Source of the DNA: Seriola aureovittata
Taxonomy: Eukaryota > Chordata > Actinopteri > Carangiformes > Carangidae
Reading direction: 5' to 3'
Length of the DNA: 64,000 nt
Assembly: GCF_021018895.1 (NCBI RefSeq)
Contig: NC_079364.1
Coordinates: 11,425,885 to 11,489,884, forward strand
Part shown: piece by piece, positions 47,825 to 58,470 of the stretch
How the letters are laid out: each line of letters opens with the position of its first letter
Numbering within the stretch: the stretch's first letter is position 1
The notes under the pieces: generated by a model
What the model was told of the DNA's origin: nothing
Database searches by the model: none
Seen by the model: the letters and a program-made list of their open reading frames with translations, nothing else
Made by a program: the position numbers and the translations under genes

Positions 47825-49196
47825 GTGAGCCGATGAATACATTTCTCTTAAACTGATCTCCCCTTGAAGAGAGCTTAATTGCCGGCTGTGACTTCGATGA
47901 AGAAAGTGAGTGATCTCTGCACTCTGCCAGCGCACAGACGCTGTTTGGACATTGAAAGGTGCTACATTTTGCCCTGCTTTATACCGTTTTTTTATGTACA
48001 TTCACAGCCCCAAATTCTTCAGGGAGCTGTGCTCAGCTCCAGTACTGCATGTTTCTTGGGGTCTATGCTACTGGGCCACTGGGTGTTGTCCCCATTAGCT
48101 GGGTAAAAGTTCAAGTGAGGTGGTTTTTCACAGTCTAAACATGGAGCTGAACCCTTGCATAGATCCCTTTGAATTCTTCAAGTGTCCTGCTGCTTTAGTG
48201 TGACAGTGGCGAGGAAGATGTCTCTCCTGGCAAGATTACCAGTGTGCCAGACAGGCAGGAGATAGGGCTTCACTGGTTGCCACTGTCTCCCACCTGTGTC
48301 TACGCTGGCAGATTAGGTTGGTTGCACAGTGGAAGAACACGCTTTGGTTGACAGAAGTGCTGAATCTGAGAGGAATGATTAATGTTAATTCACTGTATGT
48401 TTGTTGCAGCCCCTCCCCTTTCCTCATATAGACACAGCTGAGTGTCGTGTATTTACTGTGCGTCGTCAGTCAGGCTGTGTTCAGCCTTTTCATCCCTGGT
48501 ATGGTGGGGTCCTTGAGGGCTGGTCAGCTCTTGTGTCATCAGGTCCATGTCCATTTCTTACCGTGCTGGTGTCACAACAGGGGATCGCGGCGGGATCCAT
48601 TAGAGGGAAACAGTGTGAAACCAATTGAACATTACACATTGAAACCCTAGTTCTAGCAGAACAGACGGGTCCTTCTAACTGAACACCTGCTGGAGTTGCA
48701 TACTTTGAAGATGCTGTTCAGACGTGAATATACTGTAGGCAGATGTGAATATAGGCAGCACTGTGTGGGATTGTCCTGATTTGGAAAGAACATATAAATA
48801 TTAGTGTGGTGGCAGGGCTTCTTACAGAGCCTATTAAAGGGGATTAACCCATGCTCATATTACAGTGCATAACCTGTGCTTCATTTGCTGTAAATACATA
48901 AATACATCATGCTATACCACACTCAATACTGCAGGCGGTGGCCACATGCAACATTGCAGTAAAGAAAAAGAACATGTAATACAGTAGTTTGAAGAACAAA
49001 CATAATTGGCCAAAATAGAAGTGGGAAAATTTACAATCTCATAGGACAAAATATTAATACACATGATCATTCAACATTAGACTCTTAGATGTATAAAAAC
49101 GAAGCAAACTATTGTCTCATTTCTCTACACACCATCCTTTCATTACTTCACAAACCAGCAGAACAGACACTGTTTAATGTATCCCTGTGTCTGTGA
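47825..49196. other. Non-coding DNA, no gene recognised
   Basis: The left part (to about 48640) is somewhat less AT-rich. It holds short overlapping frames of up to 75 codons with no recognised domain. From about 48640 the sequence is AT-rich and unique. Confidence 0.55.
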
Positions 49197-49700
49197 AACT
49201 CCCAGAGGCGCAAGGAGAGAACAGAGGCCATTACTTATTACTCGGCAAAAGACAGGGTTCCCATCAATGCCATGCACAATGGGGGTTTAAAGAAAATGAT
49301 TAATACCCTTAACAAATGTTATATAATCCCCTCTTGCAATTGTTTCTCAAAAGCTGTGCTGCGTGTTCGGTATACCAAATGTGGAGGAAGAATTCCAAAG
49401 GATCTGAAGAGAGCTGAATGTCTTGTGACAAAAGAGACTTATATGAGCCTTACAGTTCATTATGTCAGTGGTGACTTAACAATGAGAAGTCTGCAAACTG
49501 CATTCTTTCCCCCCCAAGAGCACACTGGAGAGGCTATTGCACAGGGACTGAGGGAGTTTTTGGCGTGGATAGTGCGAGAGGAAAAGATGGTCCACATTAA
49601 TGGACTGGACATTAGTTTGTCTAACATTGTGATGGCAGTTTTCCTTATTGTTTCAGCAAGACAAGTGCTTTGGACATTGTGGAAGCACATAGTAATTTAG
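49197..49700 (+). pseudogene. hAT transposase fragment, ZBED-like, still open
   Basis: The frame is open from just after a TGA at 49194-49196 to the stop after 49697, about 167 codons, with a Met at 49272. In order it reads EAITYYSAKDRVPINAM, then GGLKKMINTLN and YIIPS, then TKETYMSLTVHYVSGDLTMR, SLQTAFFPPQEHTGEAIAQG and finally SNIVMAV. This follows the hAT/ZBED transposase: the (F/Y)(I/S)AKD-x-x-P segment, the GFK-x-M--L-P-Y-x-x-PS segment, the KE-(T/S)-Y-M-S-(L/V)-T-x-H-(Y/F) strand, the H-TGE-x-I-A helix and the segment just after the first catalytic Asp (D-x-x-x-S-N-I-V). The canonical TTDN motif is altered. The N-terminal BED finger and the C-terminal dimerisation domain are not seen nearby, so this is a fragment. 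Confidence 0.8.
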
Positions 49701-49763
49701 CCTGACAGTTAATGTTTATTGCCTCTATGAAAATTCAGAATAAGTTATATAAAAAGGTATATA

Positions 49764-50536
49764 CACTCACCGGCCACTTTATTAGGTACACCTTGCTATT
49801 GGTACTAAGGGGCCCAAAGTGTGCCAAGCAAATATCCCCCACATCATTACAGCACCACCACCAGCTTAAACTGGTGATACAAGGCAGGATGGATCCATGC
49901 TTTCATTGTATTTAATGCCAGATTCTGACCCTACCATCCAACTGTCGCAGCAGAAATCGAGACTCATCAGACCAGGCAATGTTTTTTCCAATTATCTATT
50001 GTCCAACTTTGGTGAGTCCGTGCGAAATGTAGCCTCAGTTTCCTGATCTTAGCTGACAGGAGTGGCACCCGGTGTGGTCTTCTGCTGCTGGAGCCCATCT
50101 GCTTGAAGGTTCGACGTGTTGAGCGTTCAGAGATGCTCCTCTACATACCTCGGCTGTAACAAGTGGTTATTTGAGTTACTGTTGCCTTTCTATCAGCTTG
50201 AGCCAGTCTGGCCATTCTCCTCTCCAGCCAGAGAACGGCCGCTCACTGGATATTTTAGTATCCAGCGGTTGTGCGTGACAATCCCAGTAGATCAGCAGTT
50301 TCTGAAATACTCAGACCAGCCTGTCTGGCACCAACAACCATGCCACATTCCAAGTCACTTAAGTCACCTTTCTTCCCCATTCTGATGCTCGGTTTGAACT
50401 TCAGCAGATCGTCTTGACCATGTCTAAATGCCTAAATGCAGTTGAGTGAGTGAGTTGCTGCCATGTGATTGGCCTATTAGATATTTGCTTTAACGAGCGG
50501 TTGAATAGGTGTACCTAATAAAGTGGCTGGTGAGTG
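49764..50536 (-). mobile_element. Internally deleted Tc1-like transposon with intact terminal repeats
   Basis: The left end reads CACTCACCGGCCACTTTATT then AGGTACACC. The right end is its near-perfect reverse complement (GGTGTACCTAATAAAGTGGC then TGGTGAGTG). TA dinucleotides flank both sides (49762-49763 and 50537-50538). This is the well-known fish Tc1-family terminus and the same family type as the damaged copy at 16708-18190. The element is 773 bp long. The transposase lies on the minus strand with its C-terminal half missing. Intact ends mean it could have been moved by transposase made elsewhere. Confidence 0.95.
49806..50380 (-). pseudogene. Truncated Tc1-like transposase, N-terminal half
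   Basis: On the minus strand the start codon at 50380 is intact and is followed by MGKKGDLSDLECGMVVGARQ and the first helix-turn-helix (ETADLLGLSRTT). A stop appears after about 40 codons. Further fragments follow: RRMARLAQADRKATV near 50205 and the WKK segment before the first catalytic Asp. Homology ends at the GPLVP-encoding sequence near 49806. From there the sequence jumps straight to the 3' terminal repeat, so the second and third acidic catalytic motifs are deleted. The N-terminal DNA-binding part is better kept than in the copy at 16708-18190. Confidence 0.85.
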
Positions 50537-50538
50537 TA

Positions 50539-51722
50539 TATATGTACTGCATTATTGTGCTTAGCTTTCCTACCAACCTGTCTCCACAAGCTCATGAATA
50601 TTTAATGGCAAAGTAAGATTCCTGATACACATGTCCCTATGCATGCTCATGTGTTGTGTATCCATATGCCTGAGATGTCACAGGTCAGACTGGCTGCACA
50701 CATACACCGCATGAATAACATATGCTTCCCAAATCAGCCTCTATAGTACAAGGCAACCAAAACTGTACAGACGTGCAGTTAAAAAGCCAGTTTACTGAAC
50801 AGTGTGGTGAAACACCTCTGTCTTTTGTTTGATTTGCAGAGTCTTCTTTTAAATGAGTCAAGCACTATCTCCGCTCAAGTTTCTGGTGTTCATAAGAAGC
50901 AAAGTAAAAAACTAAACCCGGGCATCCATGTCTTCCCTGCCTACTATCTGGAATGCACAGAGTTTGTTACTGATGTGTCTCCCACTTCCAACTTCCAATG
51001 TCTTGGCCATAAACAAGGCATAAATACACTAGGGATGGTAGCTAATTAGATGCAGCGGTGACAGGTGAATGCAGAAGTGCATGTGGGGAATATACCAGAG
51101 AAAGCACTGGGAGAGACCAGAAAATAGAAGCAAGTGTGGCTGCCTCAACAACCATGACACTTCTGCTGCAAGAAAAAGCTAGCAAGAGAGACAACCTGCT
51201 CTGAAATCACGTCTGCAGCAGAGACGGGTCAGCAGACCGGTGGCCACAACGCCTCGGACCGTATCCATTACTGCCTTCAACTGATAAAATAAACATGTTT
51301 ATGACAAGCTAGCATTTATACTCATGAAGCAATGGGCAAATGTGTAACCCCAGTTTACTTGTGGCAAATTTGGGCTACATATCTATATATTTCTGCATAT
51401 TGTGCAGCAACATGAACAAGAAATACGACTGCAAACTGTAACCCTGGTTCTATGAGCAAGGGTGGACCAGGAGCAGCCTATCGCAAGGTTTGTCCTTGCA
51501 TTAAAAAGATCTTGCAGTAAATTTGATACCACTCACAAAATCAGGACAACACTGTATTTATTTCACTTTAGTGTAAAAAAAAAAAAGTTTAGAAAGGAAT
51601 GGTAAAACTTTCATTGGCAGACCCACAATTTCGAGATAGCTGTGTCCAAGCCAATTTCACTTTTACCAGACTTAGTAATATTGTCTCAGGATCATTTTCA
51701 AAGCATGTGTGTATATATGGTA

Positions 51723-51725
<3 letters not shown>
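50539..51725. other. Non-coding DNA, no gene recognised
   Basis: No protein-like frame is seen. A short segment near 51436-51470 (AACCCTGGTTCTATGAGCAA) resembles a motif found in dispersed fish repeats, but it is too short to call. An A-run lies at about 51577-51587. Confidence 0.55.
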
Positions 51726-51770
<45 letters not shown>

Positions 51771-51779
51771 TGTGTCTGT
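51726..51779. repeat. (TG)n microsatellite
   Basis: A TG run of about 22 units from 51726 to 51769 is followed by two CTGTGT interruptions. Overlapping frames of alternating Cys-Val or Thr-His derive from it. Confidence 0.98.
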
Positions 51780-52867
51780 GTGCATTCAAGTACACTAATA
51801 TTGGAAGCTGTTCTTTTTGGAAAGCTGCCAGTTGAAAGGGGGCCAACACAGCATGGGGAAGATGGAGAGAAGAACAAAGTAAACAGGGTACATACACTGG
51901 AGAAAACGGTGACGCCGGAGCAGTAATAAAACATATACTCACTTAACTCACACATGAAATCACACACATGCAGGCATGCATCCCCCCTCCAAGCAAACAC
52001 ATGTTCCAATACCAAGCACTTTTTCTTCACCCTTCTTGCTCTCATTGTCTCTTTTACCCATCGAGGGAGAGATTTACTATTACTGTTTCAAAGGGCACAG
52101 CCTTTGATCTTTAGCTACTATTGAGGTTCACAACTCTGAGTCAGAAACACACAAGCAATATGTGATTCAAGTGAATGAGATCAGTCTGATTTGATCAGGA
52201 TATTTGTATCATTAGAGCAGCAAACCACATGGACCGACGACAATCCTGTTGATTCCTGTGTGTGTGAATAACAGCAAACAAACAGCCATGATTGCAATTA
52301 TAAGCACACCTGCCAACCTTTAAATGGATTTGTAACGTTCCTGAAGAGCCCAAGCGCAGACAGCACCCAGCAGACGGATATGAGATCAGCAGATTTACAG
52401 ACACTGAGGATCACAAACTGATAAGCAATCAGATGCACAGTGTCAGGCAGGTATAGATTTGAAAGTCAAACAAAAAGAGTATCTGTGACCAGAAAGTAAA
52501 AACACAAGAGCTGATCGGTCACTGAGCAGCAGGTTTGAGGGCGAACGCGGCACACGGGGAAACAGAGGGATCAATCTATATGTGAACAATCGACAAATGG
52601 AAGACGACAAGTAAGACAGAGATAAAGCCAAGCAGAGTCTGGTGCTGGACCAGTTGGATGAAAGCAGCAAAGGTATCAAAATTGAAAGAGAGGAGGAGAA
52701 TATGGTAAAGGATTTAAAGTGGAAATTTTATTCTCCTTTCCAAACCAGCCACAGCCAAGAAGAAAGCTCCGTTTATACATGTATTCTTCATCCATTATCT
52801 CTCCATGGCTTTTGAAAGCTTTCTGCTTGGTTATGTGCTCTTCCAGGAACCATAATCCTCTTACTGT
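51780..52867. other. Non-coding DNA, no gene recognised
   Basis: No frame of note is present. A purine-rich, CpG-containing stretch near 52500-52700 (plus strand) is unique and unrecognised. The window from 52700 to 52867 may be the body of the retroposon whose tail follows. Confidence 0.5.
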
Positions 52868-52930
52868 GTGTTGTAAGATGTCCTAGAGTGCCTTGAAAGG
52901 CACCTGTAAATAAAATATATTATTATTATT
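52868..52930 (+). mobile_element. LINE (L2-like) or LINE-tailed SINE 3' end
   Basis: The sequence CTAGAGTGCCTTGAAAGGCA, then CCTGTAAATAAAATATATT, followed by ATT repeats, is the typical 3' tail of L2-like LINEs and the SINEs that borrow it. In these a short hairpin-like GCCTTGAAAGGC precedes TATAAATAAA-type sequence and a short tandem repeat. Only the last 60 bp are recognised. The 5' extent is unknown. Confidence 0.6.
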
Positions 52931-54057
52931 TGACCAGACATCATCATTTGTGGGAACAATCCCAGGCTGCCTCGTCCTGTGCTGCCCCCATCCTTGTGTT
53001 TCCCCTTCGATGGATGGCATTGGTTATGGTTTCCGCCACCGCAACTCAAAAATGTAGTATTCAATTTTAAAGTTTGAGCACGCAGAAAATGACAGATAGC
53101 AGCTTTTAAAGAATGCTGTTGTAATTGCACCCTGCTATTGGCTGGCGCCAGGTGGTATCTTCTTGCACAGAGTAAAACACGTGGTAGCACATTTCATCTT
53201 AATCTAGTTTATTGCGTGATTTCTGTATCCATTGGGGAATAAGCAGCCAACATGTGTGGGAAATGCCATAGGGTTATAGGTTAGTTTTCTTTCCATCTTC
53301 CTCAATTTTCAGAGTCAACATTGATTGTATTCCTCCTTAGTGACACATCCTGCTCCTTAAACTGGTGCTTGATAATCCTCTTTTCTCTCTCCTCAGCACC
53401 TGATAATGTCGCTGTGACAGTTTACTGTTTGATTTCTATGAATTGCTTCACGATGATTGACAGTTTGACGGACCCTGTAATTGGCTGCCTGGTCTGTTCA
53501 GTCACCAAGTAAATAATAGGGATGGTGATGGGAGTCTGGGGCCTTTCATGTCTATTCATTATGGGAACACACATTTGTATTACTTAGATATTCACTTCAT
53601 TAAGCTTCATTCGGTTTCATTCTGTAATTCTGTAATTTCTAGCCAATTGACAGTGGCTGTGAGGTTTGGCTGTGTACCTGAATGGTGGACATTGAACTGT
53701 AGGCACAATAATTTGTTTTCCTGTAAGCCTGGAATCTGTGACCTGCTGCCACAACTGAAACACCACTATGAAAGTGTGTCAACGATCAATAGTCATTGTC
53801 AACTGCCACAAGAAGAGCCACACACACAGTAAGATGAAAGAAACCAAAATGTCCATAGAGCTGAAGATGACTGTTAATCACAACAAGCAAGTCTTTTCAC
53901 ATTAAAATGTTCACATTTAGACAGGAGAAGTTACATGAACTTAATGGTTGTGTCCTTGGCAGCTTGCTCTGTGAATGGTGTGAAAGGTATTCATTACAAC
54001 AGAATTCATTCACAGCATTTTCTGAAAGTGTGAAAATGTTTGGTCAGTGGTCACAAT
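52931..54057. other. Non-coding DNA, no gene recognised
   Basis: Frames of up to 109 codons on the minus strand (52861-53190) and 94 codons on the plus strand (53548-53832) have no recognised domain. The rest is unique AT-rich DNA. Confidence 0.55.
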
Positions 54058-54426
54058 GGCCCTGTTAAGATTTGGTATTGACATCCGTCTCAGATGAGCC
54101 GATCACAGCAAGACAGCTCTAACTTCAGGTGTGAACACATCCAAGATGCATTGAGGACGCACTTGAGATCCGATCACTCAGACCACATCCGGAGGTGGTC
54201 TGGGCCACATATGGGAATTCTTTTGGCAGTGTAAATGCATCCTGGGCCACGTTGAAGGACCGTCTACTCTACTAATGTCCTCTGCCACTGTCTAAACAGT
54301 CCTGCCACTGTTTCATAATGAACTGAAAAGATTTTACTATTTCAAATGGCTAAAACCTTTTTTCATTGTAGAGCTGTGCAGAGTGCAATGATTCACTCAG
54401 CCCATGCCTCTTTCTCTCTCTTTCTT

Positions 54427-54485
<59 letters not shown>

Positions 54486-54700
54486 AACACAACAGACCCG
54501 TCTGTCAGATTGGCTAAAAACAACAATGCATATGTGTTTATTTGCATATAAAGCAGGGAAGTGCGATCCCATCACAAGTGGTCACTGGAATCGCATGTGG
54601 AGATGCATTTTAATGGCAGGTGTGAACCGACATACTTAAAGCTGTCCACTCGTGATCGGATCGCCAGAGACGGATGTTAATGCCAGATTTGAACAAGGCC
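54058..54700. mobile_element. Miniature element with about 60-bp terminal inverted repeats
   Basis: The left end (GGCCCTGTTAAGATTTGGTA, then TTGACATCCGTCTC...CGATCACAG...GACAGCT) and the reverse complement of the right end (GGCCTTGTTCAAATCTGGCA, then TTAACATCCGTCTC...CGATCACGAGTGGACAGCT) align for about 60 bp with few differences. A second inner pair is also related: AGGTGTGAACACATCC near 54127 and ATGGCAGGTGTGAACC near 54614. No clean target duplication is seen. The superfamily is uncertain. I recognise it as a common fish miniature element. It has no coding capacity and carries a (TC)n(CA)n microsatellite. Confidence 0.85.
54406..54492. repeat. Compound (TC)n(CA)n microsatellite inside the miniature element
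   Basis: A TTTC/TC run from about 54406 to 54436 is joined to a pure CA run at 54437-54480, then ACAAACACAAACAC. It lies near the middle of the inverted-repeat element. Confidence 0.97.
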
Positions 54701-55269
54701 AAAGTCACAGCAGCTGAGTCGTTACCCATTGTGGTTATTTATGGTGACCAACTTGTGTAATTAGAACAGCTCGTTTAAAGGCGGTGTTTTCTAGTGTTAG
54801 ATAACACAGGTATTTATAAACCACTCACCTCCTGTTTGTGTCTCATCATTAACTTGTAGTTGTGTTTGATCCTGAGCAAAATTCTGCAACTCGTGTTTAA
54901 AACAATTTTGGCTTCCTTGCTTATGATCTTCAACTTGTGAATTAAAAACAATTTCATAACCATTGTATCTAAAGTGCAAAACCACAGAAAAGTTTTTTTT
55001 TTCACCAAGACCCGGCCTCTGATTAGCTTACCCTGATATTCTTGCTATCACCCTAATAAATCATTACTCTTTATGCCTTAACTTGGCTGAGTACTACCCA
55101 GTCTGAGGCAGGGGAGGGGCAGGCCTTCGCCCTCCTCGGTCAGCAAGAAAAATAAAGCCTGTCAGATGGTATTTAATACAACTAGATGATTATAATATTT
55201 GTGTTATTGAACAATATGTTTATGATTTACAAGATTTGGATAAAACACCAACAAAACAGTCATCAGTCT
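54701..55269. other. Non-coding DNA, no gene recognised
   Basis: This is unique AT-rich sequence with a T-run near 54992-55001. A G-rich patch lies at 55100-55140. No protein-like frame is seen. Confidence 0.6.
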
Positions 55270-55410
55270 CTAACTATAAATGGAGGAATCTCTGTCTGGC
55301 TCAATTTTCTTGTCAACTGCTTATCCGATTGACTTCAAACATCATGGGTGTATTGCTGAGGAACCTGGTTTAACATAGGTCAAGCAATTAGCCCCTAACG
55401 ACAGGCACTG
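55270..55410 (+). repeat. Fragment of a dispersed fish repeat
   Basis: The sequence contains GGAGGAATCTCTGTCTGGC, CAACTGCTTATCCGATTGAC, TTCAAACATCATGGGTGTAT and TGCTGAGGAACC in order. I recall these as consecutive pieces of a repeat abundant in fish genomes. No termini are visible and the family name is not known to me. Confidence 0.5.
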
Positions 55411-57235
55411 TAGTAGCTTTATTACAAATGTACATCTGAATCAGCTAAAAAGAAATTACCCAAATTTTTAAACAACTTGCAAAATAGGACCAGGACTGGT
55501 ACTATTTTAGGAATTGGCTCAGTAAAGTTTGTGAGTGACACGTACCCAACATAAGAAATAATTTAATAAAATAAAAAAAATGTGACAATAGCAGCAAAGC
55601 ATACACACAGAAGGCAGCGTCCCCTCAGAGACAGACACTGACATTCATCAATCCCAATGGGCCATATGTAATGAATGAATTTTATGGACATGTTTATGCT
55701 TTCAAAGGGGGAATTCCTGCCTTTAAGACCTGTCTTTGAAACAGTTATTTTTTAGAACAGTCTTATTATTGTACAGTAAAACACACTTTAATTGCTTGTG
55801 TAATCGTAAGCCAAATGTTTCCTGCAAGGCCACTAAACAGTATGGGATGCAGCACAGGAAGAGTGTGGATGATATAGAATATTAATAACGGATTGGGATG
55901 AAAGTGTGAGAAGCGGATCCAATTTCATGGATGTATCACTCTAAAAATGCTAGGGCATGTCTGGCTGATCATTCCCTATTATTGGACTGCTTTTGAGCCG
56001 AAGGAAAACGACTGTATTTCTAATAAACTCAAATGTGGATTAGACACAGCAGAATGGATCATATTGTGTTGGTTTTGTATGAAGTAATGAAAGTGTAATC
56101 ATTCATAGAGAAGGAATGTAAACAGAGAAACTGACTTTGAGAAGTATTTCCTAGGACAAGTGGCATAACTTACATCAGATCATGTCGTGCGTCCAATAAT
56201 GTCAGCCTTTCTCCTTGGTTTAGGTAATATTTGAGCATGAACGTTCCTCACACTGTGCTCAAAGTCACACTGCTCGTAGTTATCCATTTTACAAGTAAAG
56301 GAGAGTACATTAACTATTATGTCAGGTCATCAAATCTTCCATCACTACTTGTAATGGTTCCATGTCATCATCTTAATCGAACTGCTGCGAAAATGGAGTT
56401 ACTTCAGGTACTGCCTGGAAACCTATTTCAGTCAAAGTCGGCACTTCAACAACAGCAAGTGGCATTGTGAGAAATAAAGGTAGGGTAGTTTCAAGTGTTG
56501 CTTTGAAGGCAGATGACTGTACCAGATAATCATAAAGTCCATGGACTTCATTCACTGTGTCCAATATCATATGAAACTTCTCAAGATTTCAAAACCAGGA
56601 TTCTATAGAAATTGCCATTACTTTTGCTTTTCAGCTCTGTCACATGAGTGATGGCTTAGTATAGTATAGACTGCACTGGCTACCACTCTGTGGGTTGTAA
56701 TACAGACTATAGCACTATATGTTTTTTCCCAGCTAGTTTGGATGTGTTGCATTGTTTTTGTAATAAATCTTGGGGGTTTATTTTCCTCACGTCACCATCT
56801 AATGCATTCTTGATGTTTTCTGGCAGGCAAGTTTACTTTATTTTTACCAGTTCTCTCTCTTTGACATTCTCCCATTTGGATTTATAAATGTTGTTAGATA
56901 TTTAAGCACAAGGGCTTTCTATACATCCCCCACACATACACACAACATATTGTTTAATAACAGGAAAATCGCAAGTGTAGGTCTGCGAAGAAAATAAGTG
57001 CTTAATCTTGGGAATAGGATTAAAATGATTGAAACTCTGGACACTATACTATTTCATTTGTTACATGTACTAAAACAGTCATTAAGATTTAACTGATGTG
57101 GAAAAACACTTAAAACTGTTGTGTAAAGACCTGAATTTTCTTTAAGATGATCAAATTAACTGATATTTTAGCCACTTGGGAACAGCAGAACAATCTGTGA
57201 ACACAGTATTGACACAGCATCACCTTTAAAAGCAA
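55411..57235. other. Non-coding DNA, no gene recognised
   Basis: No protein-like frame is seen. Two overlapping frames near 56231-56570 are short and unrecognised. A-runs lie near 55561-55580. Confidence 0.55.
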
Positions 57236-57465
57236 ACGTGGCTATTTACACATCAAGCAGACATGTAGCGGCATTAACAGGCATTTGGAGTCGTGTTTGT
57301 GTCCACCTGACGAATGTCAATTCAATATTCACTCTGTTTTTAGCCTTTAGCCTTTTTTTGATCTCCACCACCTCCTGAGGGAAATAGTTGCTACTTTATC
57401 TCCTAATTGCTCCGCACAACTTCACCAGCTAATTGCTAACTGATGAACTGATTCATCAGAGCCAA
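57236..57465 (+). repeat. Old dispersed repeat, copy 2 (related to 5095-5300)
   Basis: The same order of segments is seen as in the copy at 5095-5300: a GCATTAACAGGCATTTGGAG segment, GTCGTGTTTGTGTCCAC, CTCCACCACCTCCTGAGGGA, then CTTCACCAGCTAATTGCTAAC. This copy is longer and keeps a middle part with TTTTAGCCTTTAGCC. The orientation is the same in both. The family is not named. Confidence 0.6.
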
Positions 57466-58153
57466 TGGTGCAATGATGTTCGTGTAAAAATTATTTGCAA
57501 AATCAAAAAAAAAAAGTGACAATGAAGCTGCAGCAATGTCACAATACAACGAGCCATCCATCAAGTCAGACAGCAGGTTAATGTTGCATCAAAAAATTCT
57601 ACTGAGGACGTGCCGTAGACGACAGTGATCTTCTCAAATCGGTACATACAGTATCACCAACAACAATGTCGACGTTCACACAATGGTCCTTACATTGACG
57701 AGTTCTCCTTCCTTGACTTTGCAAACTGGGTTATCAAGTCCTGAAAAAAATAAAAACAACTCTCTCAGCAGCTTTGACTCGGCGGGCATCAAAGAGATTG
57801 CCAAAAGCAGTTTCTTACTTGTGAATGTTCTTGGTTAATATTTCATTTGTTTGATTTGAAATTGACCTCTCTCCGTCACATTTTGATACAGGTAAACAGA
57901 CTAGTAATTGAAGTACTTCCATCTCGTGGTTTTGGATTTCTCTTTGCTTTGTTCTGCTTTTTTTTGGAAAAGGCTCAGGGTCCCTGCGGCTCCGCTGCTC
58001 CTGCATGCACACCAAAATCACACTGATAAAAAAAGGGGGAAAGTTGTAGGGGACGTGTTGAAGGTGAACGGACAAGAATGTGTATTTAGAAATGCTTTCC
58101 AAAATGAAAGACTAAGAAAAAGGTCAGCACCGTAACATGGTTATTCTTCTATT
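57466..58153. other. Non-coding DNA, no gene recognised
   Basis: This is unique sequence with A-runs at about 57504-57517 and 57743-57755. Frames of up to 95 codons are unrecognised. Confidence 0.55.
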
Positions 58154-58470
58154 CATGGCAACAGCTGGTATTCTTTTCACCTCGTGAGTCTGTGTGAATG
58201 TGTGTGACATCATGGCAAAATGCTGTCCTGGAGACGCCTACTGTAGCAGGAGCTACCACAGAGACAGGCATGGCAGCTGTTCATATGTCTGTTGACAGCT
58301 TTTGTCACCGTGGTAGCATCACACCTGTGCAAGATGCAGTCACAAAATTTTGTAGGTGTGTAGATGAGATCAAAATGAGGGTCGAGTTTGAAGATGAGTT
58401 TGGTCCAATCCACGAGTGTGATAATGTGAGTACTCATGGTCATGGTCAGATTGTCAACATGTTGACAGGC
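58154..58470 (+). repeat. Dispersed repeat B, inverted relative to 44521-44818
   Basis: The block aligns with the reverse complement of 44521-44818 (shared segments are listed under that entry). It carries about 45 extra bp (58408-58452) before the shared GTCAACATGTTG. A 131-codon open frame crosses it (58198-58593), but the sister copy breaks that frame, so coding is unlikely. The CA expansion of the other copy is absent here. Confidence 0.75.

Noticed and set aside
53548..53832. 94-codon plus-strand frame with several Cys residues
   Set aside because: Its Cys spacing fits no finger or secreted-domain pattern, and there is no signal peptide or splice context.
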